Made by a program: the position numbers and the translations under genes
Notes under the pieces: generated by a model
The model's database searches: none
What the model was told of the DNA's origin: nothing
Seen by the model: only the letters and a program-made list of their open reading frames with translations
Shown here: piece after piece, positions 40,497 to 52,188 of the stretch
Layout of the letters: the number at the start of each line of letters is the position of its first letter
How positions within the stretch are numbered: position 1 is the stretch's first letter
Origin: an uncultured Alistipes sp.
GTDB lineage: Bacteria; Bacteroidota; Bacteroidia; Bacteroidales; Rikenellaceae
Direction: 5' to 3'
DNA: 64,000 nucleotides
Assembly: GCA_944321175.1 (NCBI GenBank)
Contig: CALUKI010000032.1
Coordinates: 124,001 to 188,000, forward strand

Positions 40497-40515
40497 AGAA
40501 AGGGAGAAGTAGCAT

Positions 40516-41361
40516 ATGAAGATCGGTCGAATTTTTGGTTTGTTGCTGATCCTTGCCGCAGGATCCGTCATGCCGGTTCAGGCGCAGCATGCCGGCGATT
40601 CGCTGACGACGCCCCGGGCGGAATCGTTGGCCGTACAACAACCGGTTGTTCCGGCTGCCTCGGAGTCTGTCGAACAGCTTTGGGATGCGGCCAATACGGA
40701 CTATATCAATGCCAATTATCACGGAGCGATCGAGGCTTATGAAAAGCTCCTGGCCCAGGGGTATGCCTCGGAGAAGCTCTATTACAACCTTGCAAACGCC
40801 TATTTCAAGGCAGGGCATCATGGCAAGGCGATTCTCTATTACAACAGGGCCTTGCGGCTTGCGCCCGGTGATGCCGATATCCGTTACAATCTCGACGTGG
40901 CCAACACCTTTACGAAAGACCGCATCGCCGTTGTTCCGGAGTTTTTCCTCAAGACGTGGGTGCGGACTATCCGTTCCTCGTTGGGGTGCACGGCATGGAG
41001 CCTGTTGTCGCTCGGCGCTTTGGCGCTGATGTTCATCCTCGTATTGGTCTATCTGCTGGCCGGCCGTCTGGTATGGCGCAAGACGGGTTTTTACGGCATG
41101 CTGGTCATGTTTGTCTGTTTCTTCGCCTTCACGGCCTTTGCCATAAGCGAACGCAACGAACAGCTGGACAGTACGGAGGCTGTGGTGATGAGCTCTTCGG
41201 TCTCGGTCAAGAGTTCGCCGGACAAATCCTCGACGGATCTTTTCGTATTGCATGAGGGTACGAAGGTGCGGACGGTAAACGAGCTGGACGATTGGCGGGA
41301 GATCGTCATTGCCGACGGCAAAAAAGGCTGGGTCGAGGCGCGGACGATCGAGACGATCTGA
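40516..41361 (+). CDS. batE: BatE-like TPR and SH3-domain protein
   Basis: A 281-residue protein with a signal peptide (ending near VQAQ), TPR repeats around residues 55-135 (ANTDYINANYHGAIEAYEKLL, LANAYFKAGHHGKAILYYNRAL), two membrane helices near 158-180 and 195-215, and a C-terminal bacterial SH3 domain (VVMSSSVSVKSSPDKSS to KGWVEARTIE). This is the BatE layout. It is cotranscribed with batD. The TPRs presumably bind partner Bat proteins or peptidoglycan-associated factors. Confidence 0.85.
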   Translation: MKIGRIFGLLLILAAGSVMPVQAQHAGDSLTTPRAESLAVQQPVVPAASESVEQLWDAANTDYINANYHGAIEAYEKLLAQGYASEKLYYNLANAYFKAGHHGKAILYYNRALRLAPGDADIRYNLDVANTFTKDRIAVVPEFFLKTWVRTIRSSLGCTAWSLLSLGALALMFILVLVYLLAGRLVWRKTGFYGMLVMFVCFFAFTAFAISERNEQLDSTEAVVMSSSVSVKSSPDKSSTDLFVLHEGTKVRTVNELDDWREIVIADGKKGWVEARTIETI

Positions 41362-41566
41362 CTGTCGGGCTCTCGGCGGCCGGAGATGAGCCGAGGAGAA
41401 CCTGCCGGCTGTCGCACGGCGGATCGCGGAGAATGAAATTTGCGGCATTGCCGCCGAGGTGTATTCCCCGCGTAGGACAGGGCACATGCGGACGATGTCT
41501 GTCCGGTGCCGGTTTCCGGAGCGCCGGGGCGCGAGCGGATGGTAAACGTGTGAAAGGAGTGATTCT

Positions 41567-42163
41567 GTGTCGCAACTGTTGAATAATGTAATCGAGGAGC
41601 TGTCGAAGCTGCCGGGCATCGGACGGCGGACGGCCTTGCGTTTGTCCATGCATCTGTTGCGGATGGAACCGTCGGCCGTAGCGGACATGACGCGCAGCAT
41701 CGACCGTTTCCGTCAGGAGATCCGGCGTTGCCGCATGTGCAACAATCTGTCGGATACGGATGTCTGCCCGATCTGCATGGACGGGAAACGGGACCATACG
41801 ACGATCTGTGTCGTGGAACAGGTCGCCGACCTGCTGTCGATCGAACATACGCAGCAGTATCGCGGCCTTTATCATGTGCTGGGCGGCGTCATCTCGCCCA
41901 TGCAGGGCATCGCCCCTTCGGATCTGACGATCGACCTGTTGCTCGACCGTGTCGCGCACGGCGGGATTGAGGAGGTAATTCTGGCCATCTCGACATCGGT
42001 CGAGGGCGAGACGACCCTTTTTTATCTGATGAACCGGTTGCGGGAGTTCCCGCAGGTCAAGGTGACATCGATCGCGCGCGGTATCGGGTTCGGCGATGAA
42101 CTGGAGTATGTCGATGAATTGACATTGACGCACGCTTTGGCCAATCGCCGGACGGTGGAATGA
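41567..42163 (+). CDS. recR: recombination protein RecR
   Basis: A 198-residue recombination mediator that loads RecA with RecO. It has the N-terminal helix-hairpin-helix LSKLPGIGRRTALRL, the four-cysteine zinc finger CRMCNNLSDTDVCPIC at residues 54-69 and a Toprim domain (ICVVEQVADLLSIE, ISPMQGI). The start must be GTG 41567, as no ATG occurs near the family's usual N-terminus. It lies 205 bases downstream of batE; no separate promoter is visible. Confidence 0.93.
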   Translation: MSQLLNNVIEELSKLPGIGRRTALRLSMHLLRMEPSAVADMTRSIDRFRQEIRRCRMCNNLSDTDVCPICMDGKRDHTTICVVEQVADLLSIEHTQQYRGLYHVLGGVISPMQGIAPSDLTIDLLLDRVAHGGIEEVILAISTSVEGETTLFYLMNRLREFPQVKVTSIARGIGFGDELEYVDELTLTHALANRRTVE

Positions 42164-42320
42164 TTCCGCCGGCCATTGGCGCCTGCGACGACGAAGAGGT
42201 GCCGCGCTGCGGGGTGCGGCGGAGTCTGACGGCGGGCATGAGACAGCCCTGTTGCCGGAGAGGTGTTCGGGACGGGCGGACGGACGGTTCCTGAAACAGT
42301 CCGGACGGGACTAAGGGAGA

Positions 42321-42356
42321 CGGCAGAACCGGAATACGGACTTTCCGGTTCTGCCG
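42321..42356 (+). repeat. 14-base-pair hairpin after recR
   Basis: A perfect inverted repeat (42321-42334 with 42343-42356), eight-base loop, no T-run. It may help end the recR transcript ahead of the stronger terminator at 42432. The rest of 42164-42498 shows no gene. Confidence 0.5.
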
Positions 42357-42431
42357 CTTGGTCTCTGTATGGCGCTCGGACCGGAAAAGGTCCGAATGCC
42401 GCCTCTGTTTGACGATTGAATTGCGCTGCGG

Positions 42432-42474
42432 AAAAACAGGAACAGGGCCTCCCTGAGGCCCTGTTCCTGTTTTT
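42432..42474. terminator. two-way terminator between recR and the outer membrane protein gene
   Basis: A 20-base-pair perfect stem (42432-42451 with 42455-42474) with an A5 tract at the left edge and a T5 tract at the right, so it works in both directions for the convergent genes. Confidence 0.92.
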
Positions 42475-42498
42475 ATCGATGGATATCCCCTTTCGGCA

Positions 42499-43296
42499 TC
42501 AGAACCGGAACCCGAGATACACGCGCATCGATTTGGTCTTGAACTTCTGCTTGCCCAGATCGGAGAGTATTTCGCCGCTGGCGTCCTCGTCGTTCGAAAG
42601 GCTCTCCTCATCGAATGCGAGACCATCGTATGTCGCTGTGCCCCAACGCCACTCGCAACCTATCGAGATAACCTTCCAGGCTACGGAAAAACCCGTATTG
42701 AAGAAGGTGGCGTAATGGTGATAGAACGATTCGTCGGCGTAGAGTCCGGAATAGGAGGGGGTAAAACGGAAATATCCGCTTACTTTCAGCTGGTGTATGG
42801 GATTGACCGTTACCGAGGGGCCGAACGACATGCCTATTTCGGCCTGGTGCATGGTCGATCCCGACTCTTCCTGACCGAACTCACCCGCGCTGCTTTCCGG
42901 AGAGTAGTTTGCATAGTTGATGTCCAGCCACGACCAGTCGAGCCCGATTTTGATCATCCTGGCCAGCGGTTTCTTATGCAGATAATAGGTTTTGCCCCAG
43001 CTGAGCGAAATGCCGAATTTGCTCTTGATCTCCGCGTCGAGACCGAGTGCATCCAGCCCTTCGATATCGGGGGACATTTTTTGTTTGACATAACCGATGT
43101 TGAAATATTTGGCACGGTCTTTCCAGATAGTCTGATTGTTGCTGTCCAGCTCGACGTCATCCATGCGGGCCGACATCTCGCGCAGAACCTGATTGAGGGA
43201 ATCGATTTGCTGCTGGGTTTCAGCTTGATCCGACTCCTGGGCAGAAAGGGTCGTGCCCATGCAGAGCAAAGAGATAAGGAGGAGAAGTTTTTTCAT
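42499..43296 (-). CDS. predicted outer membrane beta-barrel protein
   Basis: A 265-residue exported protein of unknown function. It has a signal peptide (MKKLLLLISLLCMGTTLSAQ), a short coiled-coil-like segment (residues 24-50, rich in Gln, Asp and Glu) and then alternating aromatic/polar strands, ending in the outer-membrane insertion signature RVYLGFRF. It is probably a small barrel. No specific family is recognised. A TATATTTG -7 box lies 61 bases upstream. Confidence 0.65.
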   Translation of the reverse strand: MKKLLLLISLLCMGTTLSAQESDQAETQQQIDSLNQVLREMSARMDDVELDSNNQTIWKDRAKYFNIGYVKQKMSPDIEGLDALGLDAEIKSKFGISLSWGKTYYLHKKPLARMIKIGLDWSWLDINYANYSPESSAGEFGQEESGSTMHQAEIGMSFGPSVTVNPIHQLKVSGYFRFTPSYSGLYADESFYHHYATFFNTGFSVAWKVISIGCEWRWGTATYDGLAFDEESLSNDEDASGEILSDLGKQKFKTKSMRVYLGFRF

Positions 43297-43357
43297 AGAG
43301 TGAAAGATTAGTGTTTTAACAATATTTTGATAGATGTTTTCCTGAAATATGTCCGGA

Positions 43358-43365
43358 CAAATATA
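43358..43365 (-). promoter_or_regulatory. -7 box of the outer membrane protein gene
   Basis: TATATTTG on the minus strand in an AT-rich stretch. The -33 box is weak. Confidence 0.55.
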
Positions 43366-43435
43366 TCAAAAAAAAGATAATTCGAACAGATTTGAATGAA
43401 GAAATCGTTTTTTTGGTGTCGGGGCCGGCCGATTG

Positions 43436-44785
43436 TCAAATCAGCCCCAGATTGTCGAGGAAGATCAAAAGCAGCAGCGCCGGACATACCCATCGCAGCA
43501 GGAGCCGCAGCAACGGCCACAGCCGCAGGGGGATTGTTCCCTTGTTCGTCAGTTCGTGCGGCATGAAGCGCCGGTCGAGAACCCAGCCCGCAAAGATGCA
43601 GATGAAGAATCCGCCTGCAGGCAGCAGAACGTTTGCCGTGACGAAATCGAGGAGGTCGAAGAGCGACTTCCCGCCGATTTGCAGCCATTTCCATGCCCCC
43701 AACGACAACGAGGCCGCAACTCCCAGCAGGGAGCATGCCGCCGTGACGATCCATGCCGAGATGCGGCGGCTCAGATGCCACTCTTCATGGATATAGGCTG
43801 TGAGCACCTCATGAAGCGAGATCGTCGATGTGAGTGCCGCAATGACCAGCAGCAGGAAGAAGATCGTTGACCACACCATGCTCAGCGGCAGTGTATTGAA
43901 AATTGCCGGCAGGGTGACGAATACGAGTGAAGGCCCGGCCGTAGGCTCGATCCCCACGCTGAAGACGGCCGGAAAGATGACGACCCCCGCCAAAACGGCT
44001 ACAAGCGTATCGATCAGTACGACTTGGAGCGCCGTATGGGTAATGTTCGTGTCGTCCTTGAAATAGGAGGCGTAGGTTACCAGGCACCCCAGTCCGATCG
44101 AAAGGGAGAAGAAGGCCTGCCCCAAAGCCGTGAGGAAGGTCGAGGCCGTGACCTTCGAGAAGTCGGGCGTGAAGAGGAATTTTACCCCCTGCATGCCGCC
44201 CGGCAGCAGAATCGAGTGGATTGCCAGTACGACGAGGATGACCATCAACAGGGGCATCATGATTCGGGACGAGCGTTCGATGCCTTTCTGTACGCCCAAT
44301 GCGATGACACCGTGCGTAAGCAATGTGAAAATGACGGTGTAGATGGCCGGTCTCCAGGGATTCTGGGTGAAGGTCGAGAAGATCGCCGCATACTCCTCTA
44401 CGGTCTGGACACGCGTGAATTCGCCTGTGAGGGAGTGGATCATGTACTCCATCGTCCATCCCGATACGACCAGATAGAATCCCATGATGAGCAGCGGGGC
44501 AATGACGCTGTTGTATCCCAATGCAGTCCAGTGTCCGGAGAGCATGCGGTAGGCTCCGACTGCATTGCTGTGTGTGTGGCGGCCGATGGCGAACTCGGCA
44601 AGCATGATCGGTACTCCGATGAGCAGAACGCTGAGGACATAGATCAGCAGGAATGCCGCACCTCCGTTTTCGCCTGCGACATAGGGAAATCGCCAGATAT
44701 TGCCCAGACCGACGGCACTGCCGGCTGTAACGAGTACGGCGCCCAACTGGCCGCCGAACGTTGCCCGATGAGTTGCTTTCATCAT
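43436..44785 (-). CDS. neurotransmitter:sodium symporter-family transporter
   Basis: A 449-residue inner membrane protein with about 11-12 helices. The first helix carries the sodium and substrate site of LeuT-type transporters (GSAVGLGNIWRFPYVAGENGGAAF), and WTMEY and LGQAFFSLSIGLG match helices 3 and 6. It probably imports an amino acid with Na+; the substrate cannot be read. The start is one of two adjacent ATG codons (44785 or 44782). The 218 bases upstream, 44786-45003, are pyrimidine-rich on the plus strand and show no clear promoter. Confidence 0.9.
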   Translation of the reverse strand: MMKATHRATFGGQLGAVLVTAGSAVGLGNIWRFPYVAGENGGAAFLLIYVLSVLLIGVPIMLAEFAIGRHTHSNAVGAYRMLSGHWTALGYNSVIAPLLIMGFYLVVSGWTMEYMIHSLTGEFTRVQTVEEYAAIFSTFTQNPWRPAIYTVIFTLLTHGVIALGVQKGIERSSRIMMPLLMVILVVLAIHSILLPGGMQGVKFLFTPDFSKVTASTFLTALGQAFFSLSIGLGCLVTYASYFKDDTNITHTALQVVLIDTLVAVLAGVVIFPAVFSVGIEPTAGPSLVFVTLPAIFNTLPLSMVWSTIFFLLLVIAALTSTISLHEVLTAYIHEEWHLSRRISAWIVTAACSLLGVAASLSLGAWKWLQIGGKSLFDLLDFVTANVLLPAGGFFICIFAGWVLDRRFMPHELTNKGTIPLRLWPLLRLLLRWVCPALLLLIFLDNLGLI

Positions 44786-45003
44786 TTGGTTCTATTTTGT
44801 TTGACCGAAAATCGGAATCGTTTTTCTGCCGTTTTGCCGGCCGCTTCCGGCCGCCTTCCCTGTCTTCCGTGCGGTTCTTGTCCCGCCTTCGTGCCTTTCG
44901 TATCCCGCCCTCCTGTGCGTTTTTGTCCTTTTGCCTCCCGTTTTCCGTACGGTTTTCTGCCGGGCAGGATGTCATTTTCTCCGGAGCAAATTTGCTTGCC
45001 CGA

Positions 45004-45375
45004 CTATTTTTCCAGCGTTACGGCTACACGGGCGACCTTGCCTCCCAGCGGCGGGGCGAGTTTGGCTACCGTACAGCGTATGTGCCGGATCCGGGGATAC
45101 CGATCGTATAACGCCTCGATGATGTTCATCGCCACGCGCTCGACAGTCCGTTGCGTGACGGCCATCGTGTCGCGGACTGTTTCATAGACATGCAGGTAAT
45201 TGACCGCTTCCTCCACTGCATCATGGGCCGCAATTTCGCCCAGTTCGGCCGTAATCGAGAGCCCCACCTCGAAGCGGTTGCCTACGCGCCGTTCGAGTTC
45301 GTAGCACCCGTGATAGGCATGGAATTCCATGCCGGAGAGTTCGATCGTGTAAAATGTCGTTTGTTCGGAGGCCAT
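45004..45375 (-). CDS. folB: dihydroneopterin aldolase
   Basis: A 123-residue enzyme cleaving dihydroneopterin in folate synthesis. The family N-terminus IELSGMEFHAYHGCYELERRVG carries the pterin-site residues, and the catalytic lysine lies in CTVAKLAPPLGG. The start is ATG 45375; the frame is open further upstream through the hairpin and into the end of tyrS, which is unlikely to be coding. It is the third gene of the dnaX-tyrS-folB unit. Confidence 0.88.
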   Translation of the reverse strand: MASEQTTFYTIELSGMEFHAYHGCYELERRVGNRFEVGLSITAELGEIAAHDAVEEAVNYLHVYETVRDTMAVTQRTVERVAMNIIEALYDRYPRIRHIRCTVAKLAPPLGGKVARVAVTLEK

Positions 45376-45394
45376 CTCTGACGTCGTTTTATCC

Positions 45395-45434
45395 GATCCG
45401 GAGGGTCCCGAAACGTTTCGGGACCCTCCGGATC
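45395..45434 (-). repeat. 40-base perfect palindrome between tyrS and folB
   Basis: A 20-base-pair inverted repeat with no spacer (45395-45414 with 45415-45434). It could end the tyrS transcript, but there is no T-run in the minus direction. It may act as an attenuator or RNA-stability element for folB. Confidence 0.6.
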
Positions 45435-45449
45435 CTGCCGTGCCGCGGT

Positions 45450-46742
45450 TTATCCGACCGTGACGAGGTAATAATTCTTCTTTCCGCGCTGTACGAGCAG
45501 GTATCTGTCCGCGATCAGGTCGCTTTCCGTAACCTCCTGCATGGCATCCGCCACCTTCTCCTTGTTGAGCGAAACCCCTCCGCCCTGAACCATCTTGCGG
45601 CATTCGCCCTTCGACGGGAAGATCTGCGTTGCCGTAGCGCAGAGCTCGATAAAAGGCATTCCCAGCTGGCTGCGGGCGATGCTGAATTGCGGGACCCCCT
45701 CGAACACCTGCAGCAGCGTCTGCTCGTCGAGTTTGCGCAGGGCCTCCGAGGTCGCGCCGCCGAAGAGAATCTGCGAAGCCTCGACGGCCTTCTCATACTC
45801 CTCGCGCGAATGGATCATGACCGTGATCTCTTCGGCAAGCCGTTTCTGGAGAATGCGCAGATGAGGCGCGGCGTCGTGCTCGGCCGTCAACCGTTCGATC
45901 GTTTCACGGTCGAGCAGCGTAAAGATCCGGATGTAGCGCTTGGCATCTTCGTCGCTCACATTGAGCCAGAACTGATAAAACTTGTAGGGCGACGTATAGC
46001 GCGGATCGAGCCATACGTTCCCGCTCTCGGTCTTTCCGAACTTCGTACCGTCGGCCTTCGTGATCAGCGGACAGGTGATGGCATAGGCCTCGGCACCGAG
46101 CTTGCGGCGGATCAGCTCCGTACCGGTGGTGATGTTGCCCCACTGGTCGGAACCGCCCAACTGGATCTTGCAGCCGTATTTTTCGTAGAGGTGCATGAAG
46201 TCGTAGCCCTGTACCAGCTGATAGGAGAATTCGGTGAACGACATGCCGTCGCCTTCGCCGCTGAAACGTTTCTTGACCGAATCCTTGGCCATCATGTAGT
46301 TGACGGTAATCAGCTTCCCGATGTCGCGGATGAAGTCGAGAAACGAAAACTCTTTCATCCAGTCGTAGTTGTTGACCATCAATGCCGCATTGGGAGCGTC
46401 GGAGTCGAAATCGAGAAGTTTCGACAACTGGCGTTTGATCGCCTCCTGATTGTGCCGCAAGGTCGCTTCGTCCAGCAGATTGCGCTCCTGCGATTTGCCC
46501 GAAGGATCGCCGATCATGCCCGTCGCCCCGCCCACGAGTGCGATGGGACGATGTCCGCACATCTGGAAATGCTTGAGAATCATTACTCCCACCAGATGTC
46601 CGATGTGGAGCGAGTCGGCCGTCGGGTCGATGCCCAGGTAGGCCGTTGTCATCTCCTTGTCGAGTTGTTCCTTTGCGCCCGGCATGATCGTGTGGATCAT
46701 GCCGCGCCACTCCAATTCCCCGATGAAATTCTTTGTTGCCAT
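45450..46742 (-). CDS. tyrS: tyrosyl-tRNA synthetase
   Basis: A 430-residue class I synthetase. The HIGH motif is in SLHIGHLVG near residue 44, the KMSKS-equivalent is KFGKT near 230, and the tyrosine-binding GGSDQWGNI is present. The C-terminal S4-like RNA-binding domain ends in [13 protein letters not shown]. It lies 32 bases after dnaX on the same strand, so it is probably cotranscribed. No T-box-like leader is seen. Confidence 0.96.
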   Translation of the reverse strand: MATKNFIGELEWRGMIHTIMPGAKEQLDKEMTTAYLGIDPTADSLHIGHLVGVMILKHFQMCGHRPIALVGGATGMIGDPSGKSQERNLLDEATLRHNQEAIKRQLSKLLDFDSDAPNAALMVNNYDWMKEFSFLDFIRDIGKLITVNYMMAKDSVKKRFSGEGDGMSFTEFSYQLVQGYDFMHLYEKYGCKIQLGGSDQWGNITTGTELIRRKLGAEAYAITCPLITKADGTKFGKTESGNVWLDPRYTSPYKFYQFWLNVSDEDAKRYIRIFTLLDRETIERLTAEHDAAPHLRILQKRLAEEITVMIHSREEYEKAVEASQILFGGATSEALRKLDEQTLLQVFEGVPQFSIARSQLGMPFIELCATATQIFPSKGECRKMVQGGGVSLNKEKVADAMQEVTESDLIADRYLLVQRGKKNYYLVTVG

Positions 46743-46774
46743 TATTTGTCTGTCGCTTTTGTTTCGTCCGTTTT

Positions 46775-48625
46775 TTATTCCGCTTCCAGGTCGAGCGCCT
46801 TGCGCAATTCGTTCAGCAGCGGATTCTTTTCTGTCATGTATCGCATGCGGTCTTCGAGTTTGATGGGCCGTGACGCCCGTATCTCCTCATTGACCGTAAT
46901 GTTCAGTTCCAACGATCCGTTTATTCCCGCAAGAGCCGCGATGTGGGAGAGAATCTCCAGCTTGTTGCGCAAAATCTCCTCCCGCAGCGCTTCCGATGGT
47001 ACGGCGAGCCGGAGCACATGCCCCTCGAACTGCATTTGTTCGAAAAAGGCATAGAATCGCGGGCGCTCCTGACGGATGTATTCCAGAATCCGGGAGCGGT
47101 TCTCTGCCAGCTTCTCATTGCTGGACGGATCGACCGGGCTGTCCGATTGCGGACGGTCGTCCGCCGCCGGTTCCGATACGGAGCCCCGACGCGCCTGACT
47201 CATGAGTGCCGCAAGCGAGGTGCCGCTGATCCTGCTGGCCGAGACCGTTTCCGTCCCGGATGCCGCCGTTTGGACGGGTGCCGCCGATTCCGGGCCGCCG
47301 GTGGCGGAGCGCAGCCCCGGTTCCGGTTGCGGATGTTGCCGCGGAGATTCGGCCGGATGCCCCGATGCTGTCGGATGTTCTGCCTGTTCCGGCTTCCGGA
47401 GGGAAGCCGCAGCCGTTGCCGGCATGCTGCCGTCGGCCGTTGTCGTCTTTACTTGTGTAGATGCTGCGGGGGGCTTGCCGGTCGCAAGTGCCGGAAGCGG
47501 ATATGGATCGCTGCCTGTCAGGCCGTTATTTTTTTTTTGACCGAGACCGGCGATTTTCATCAGTCCCAGCTCGACCAGCAGCCGTTGGTTGGAGGCTTGC
47601 CGGATCCTGCCGTCGGCCTCCGTCAGCAGCGCGATCGCCCCGAAAAGAAAATCAATACTGCAACGCCCTGCCTGGGCGCGGTATCGCTCCAGCAACGTGC
47701 CGGTCAGCTCGATGAGAGACAGCGATGCGGCGTCGTGCGCGACGAGCAGATCCCGCATGTGCTGGGCCAATCCGGCCATGAAGGTCTGTCCGGAGAAGCC
47801 TTTGGCGAGAACGTCGTCGAAAAGCCGCAGAGCATCGATATAGTCGCCGGCGAGCAGCTGGTCCGTGACGTTGAAATAGGTGTCGTAATCGAGGACATTG
47901 AGCGTTTTCGCCACCTCCTGATAGCGGAGCTGCGCACCGCAAAACGATACGGCCTTGTCGAACATCGACAAGGCGTCGCGCATGCCGCCGTCGGCTTTCT
48001 GTGCAATGAGGTTCAACGATTCGTCGTCGTAGGAGACATTCTCCTGCCGCGCGATGTATTTGAGGTACTCCACCGCATCCTCGACCTTGATCCGGTTGAA
48101 GTCATAGATCTGACAGCGGGAGAGGATCGTAGGGAGGATTTTATGCTTTTCCGTCGTGGCCAGGATGAAAATGGCATGCGCGGGCGGTTCTTCGAGCGTC
48201 TTGAGAAAGGCGTTGAAGGCTGCAGCGGAGAGCATGTGCACCTCGTCGATGATGAAGACCGAATAGCGGCCGCCCTGCGGCAGGATGCGAACCTGGTCGA
48301 TCAGGTTGCGGATGTCATCGACGGAGTTGTTCGATGCGGCATCCAGTTCGTGGATGTTGAGCGAACGTCCCTCGTCGAAGGAGCGGCACGACTCGCATTC
48401 GTTGCATGCTTCGGCACCGTTCGGATGCTGGCAGTTGATCGCCTTTGCGAAGATGCGGGCACAGGTGGTTTTCCCCACGCCGCGCGGCCCGCAGAAGAGA
48501 TAGGCATGCGCCAGCTGCCCGCGCTCGATGGCATTCTTGAGCGTTGAGGTGATATGCTTTTGTCCGACGACCGATGCGAAGGTCGCAGGACGGTATTTTC
48601 GGGCACTGACGATGAAATTCTCCAT
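46775..48625 (-). CDS. dnaX: DNA polymerase III subunit tau/gamma
   Basis: A 616-residue clamp-loader ATPase. Walker A is [10 protein letters not shown] near 40; the zinc module is C-x8-C-x2-C-x2-C near 60-75; [16 protein letters not shown] is sensor 1. Domains I-III end near residue 360, followed by a Pro/Ala-rich linker and a C-terminal tau domain. At codons 363-366 the mRNA has ten consecutive A (CAAAAAAAAAATAAC). A one-base gain or -1 shift meets TAA at once, and a one-base loss meets TGA within a few codons, so a gamma-like product of about 366 residues is expected. The start is ATG 48625, seven bases past a TACCTTTG box. Confidence 0.93.
   Translation of the reverse strand: MENFIVSARKYRPATFASVVGQKHITSTLKNAIERGQLAHAYLFCGPRGVGKTTCARIFAKAINCQHPNGAEACNECESCRSFDEGRSLNIHELDAASNNSVDDIRNLIDQVRILPQGGRYSVFIIDEVHMLSAAAFNAFLKTLEEPPAHAIFILATTEKHKILPTILSRCQIYDFNRIKVEDAVEYLKYIARQENVSYDDESLNLIAQKADGGMRDALSMFDKAVSFCGAQLRYQEVAKTLNVLDYDTYFNVTDQLLAGDYIDALRLFDDVLAKGFSGQTFMAGLAQHMRDLLVAHDAASLSLIELTGTLLERYRAQAGRCSIDFLFGAIALLTEADGRIRQASNQRLLVELGLMKIAGLGQKKNNGLTGSDPYPLPALATGKPPAASTQVKTTTADGSMPATAAASLRKPEQAEHPTASGHPAESPRQHPQPEPGLRSATGGPESAAPVQTAASGTETVSASRISGTSLAALMSQARRGSVSEPAADDRPQSDSPVDPSSNEKLAENRSRILEYIRQERPRFYAFFEQMQFEGHVLRLAVPSEALREEILRNKLEILSHIAALAGINGSLELNITVNEEIRASRPIKLEDRMRYMTEKNPLLNELRKALDLEAE
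47529..47539 (-). other. A10 slippage site in dnaX
   Basis: Ten A on the coding (minus) strand, read CAA AAA AAA AAT AAC in the tau frame. Both other frames stop within a few codons. It lies exactly at the end of clamp-loader domain III, where E. coli and Thermus thermophilus switch frame to make gamma. Confidence 0.7.
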
Positions 48626-48632
48626 AACCCTG

Positions 48633-48640
48633 CAAAGGTA
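48633..48640 (-). promoter_or_regulatory. -7 box seven bases before the dnaX ATG
   Basis: TACCTTTG on the minus strand. Only seven bases separate it from the ATG, so transcription should begin at or next to the start codon. The -33 box is weak (TTCA with a 19-base gap). Confidence 0.6.
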
Positions 48641-48883
48641 GGGATTTTTGCCGGAATTGTGAAGCAAAACCGTCAAAATCTCATCTATGCCGATGTATGC
48701 CGGAGGATTCCCGCTCCCTCTTCAGGAGATCTCCTGCATTCGGCACCGCGTTGTCCGGCGGCGAATTTGTCCCTCTCCGCTTCGTGCCGGGGGCTTGTCT
48801 GCGACGCGGCGTTCCGGCCTGTCCCTGTTTCTCTTTCGGCCGTGCACCTGAGACCTGAAGAAGAAGCCGCCGGCCGGACAAAA

Positions 48884-48951
48884 TGACGCGGCATGACGCG
48901 TCAGACGGTCCGTTGTCGTGACAGGATGTGACAAAAGGGTGACAGGATGAC
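48884..48951 (+). repeat. array of TGAC direct repeats upstream of clpB
   Basis: TGAC begins at 48884, 48894, 48919, 48929, 48940 and 48948. The first two belong to an exact ATGACGCG repeat ten bases apart, and the next three to GTGACA repeats 10 and 11 bases apart, that is, one helical turn. The array sits 70-137 bases before the clpB ATG and could be an operator or activator site. No CIRCE element and no standard TAnnTTTG box is seen in 48641-49020, which holds no gene. Confidence 0.5.
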
Positions 48952-49020
48952 GCGCCGGCGCCTGTGGCAGGCATTTTGCTCGACGAACGGGCAAACGGAA
49001 AAACAAAAACAAAGCAGCAT

Positions 49021-51621
<2,601 letters not shown>

Positions 51622-51645
51622 TGGCCGTCGTTGCGAAGTCTGTGG

Positions 51646-51690
51646 AAAGCGGGCGGTTCCGGAGAGGGAACCGCCCGCTTTCTGTTTGTG
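51646..51690 (+). terminator. terminator of clpB
   Basis: A 15-base-pair perfect stem (51646-51660 with 51667-51681) with a GGAGAG loop and TCTGTTTG after it, 24 bases past the clpB stop. Confidence 0.85.
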
Positions 51691-52098
51691 CGGGGCACCT
51701 CCCCCGTATGCCGGAACGGCAGTCCGCCCGGCGGATAGGCGGATAGATTGTCTCTTTGTCTCTGCCGCTACTCTGCGGATGCCGGTGCTGCGGGGCTGGA
51801 CTCCTTGTCGCCGATGTCCCTGAAGTTCGGATGGATACGCCGTGCGCTGCGATTCTTTACGGACGCATTCGGTGGATCGGATGGCCGGCGGATGGTTCTG
51901 GAGCATCCGTGCGGACGGTGCGGTGAACCGTGCGGACGACAAGGCCGGATTCTGGGAATGTCCCTGTCACAACAGCCGGATGTGTCTTGAGGCATTGGCT
52001 TGTGCCGAAGCGGAAAAGGATCGGCCGGAAGGGGAAAGGGACCGTCGGACGCGGATCTTTTCCGGTATTGCCGTGTGCGGCGGAAGGTGCCGTCGGGA
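51691..52098 (+). other. intergenic stretch after clpB, no gene seen
   Basis: About 400 bases of GC-rich sequence. Short frames on both strands have no protein-like composition and no recognisable family. No RNA gene is recognised. Confidence 0.5.
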
Positions 52099-52130
52099 AT
52101 TGCACGAATAAAAAATTATGCTTAATTTTG
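52099..52130 (+). promoter_or_regulatory. promoter of the exported phosphoesterase gene
   Basis: ATTG at 52099-52102, 20 bases, TAATTTTG at 52123-52130. The predicted start near 52137 falls inside the hairpin that follows. Confidence 0.7.
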
Positions 52131-52132
52131 TC

Positions 52133-52165
52133 CGGAAACCGTGATCGCGGTTTCCGAACTTTTTT
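52133..52165 (+). terminator. terminator-like hairpin at the 5' end of the phosphoesterase mRNA
   Basis: A 9-base-pair stem CGGAAACCG/CGGTTTCCG (52133-52141 with 52148-52156) followed by AAC and six T. It lies directly behind the promoter and 24 bases before the ATG, with no gene in the 400 bases upstream. It may attenuate or protect this mRNA. Confidence 0.65.
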
Positions 52166-52188
52166 AACCTTAAATCAAGACTTGAGTG

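Noticed and set aside
44786-45003. Possible N-terminal extension of a second frame through the transporter
   Set aside because: The translated stretch is highly charged and repetitive, in a different frame from the clear transporter, and reflects pyrimidine-rich spacer DNA.
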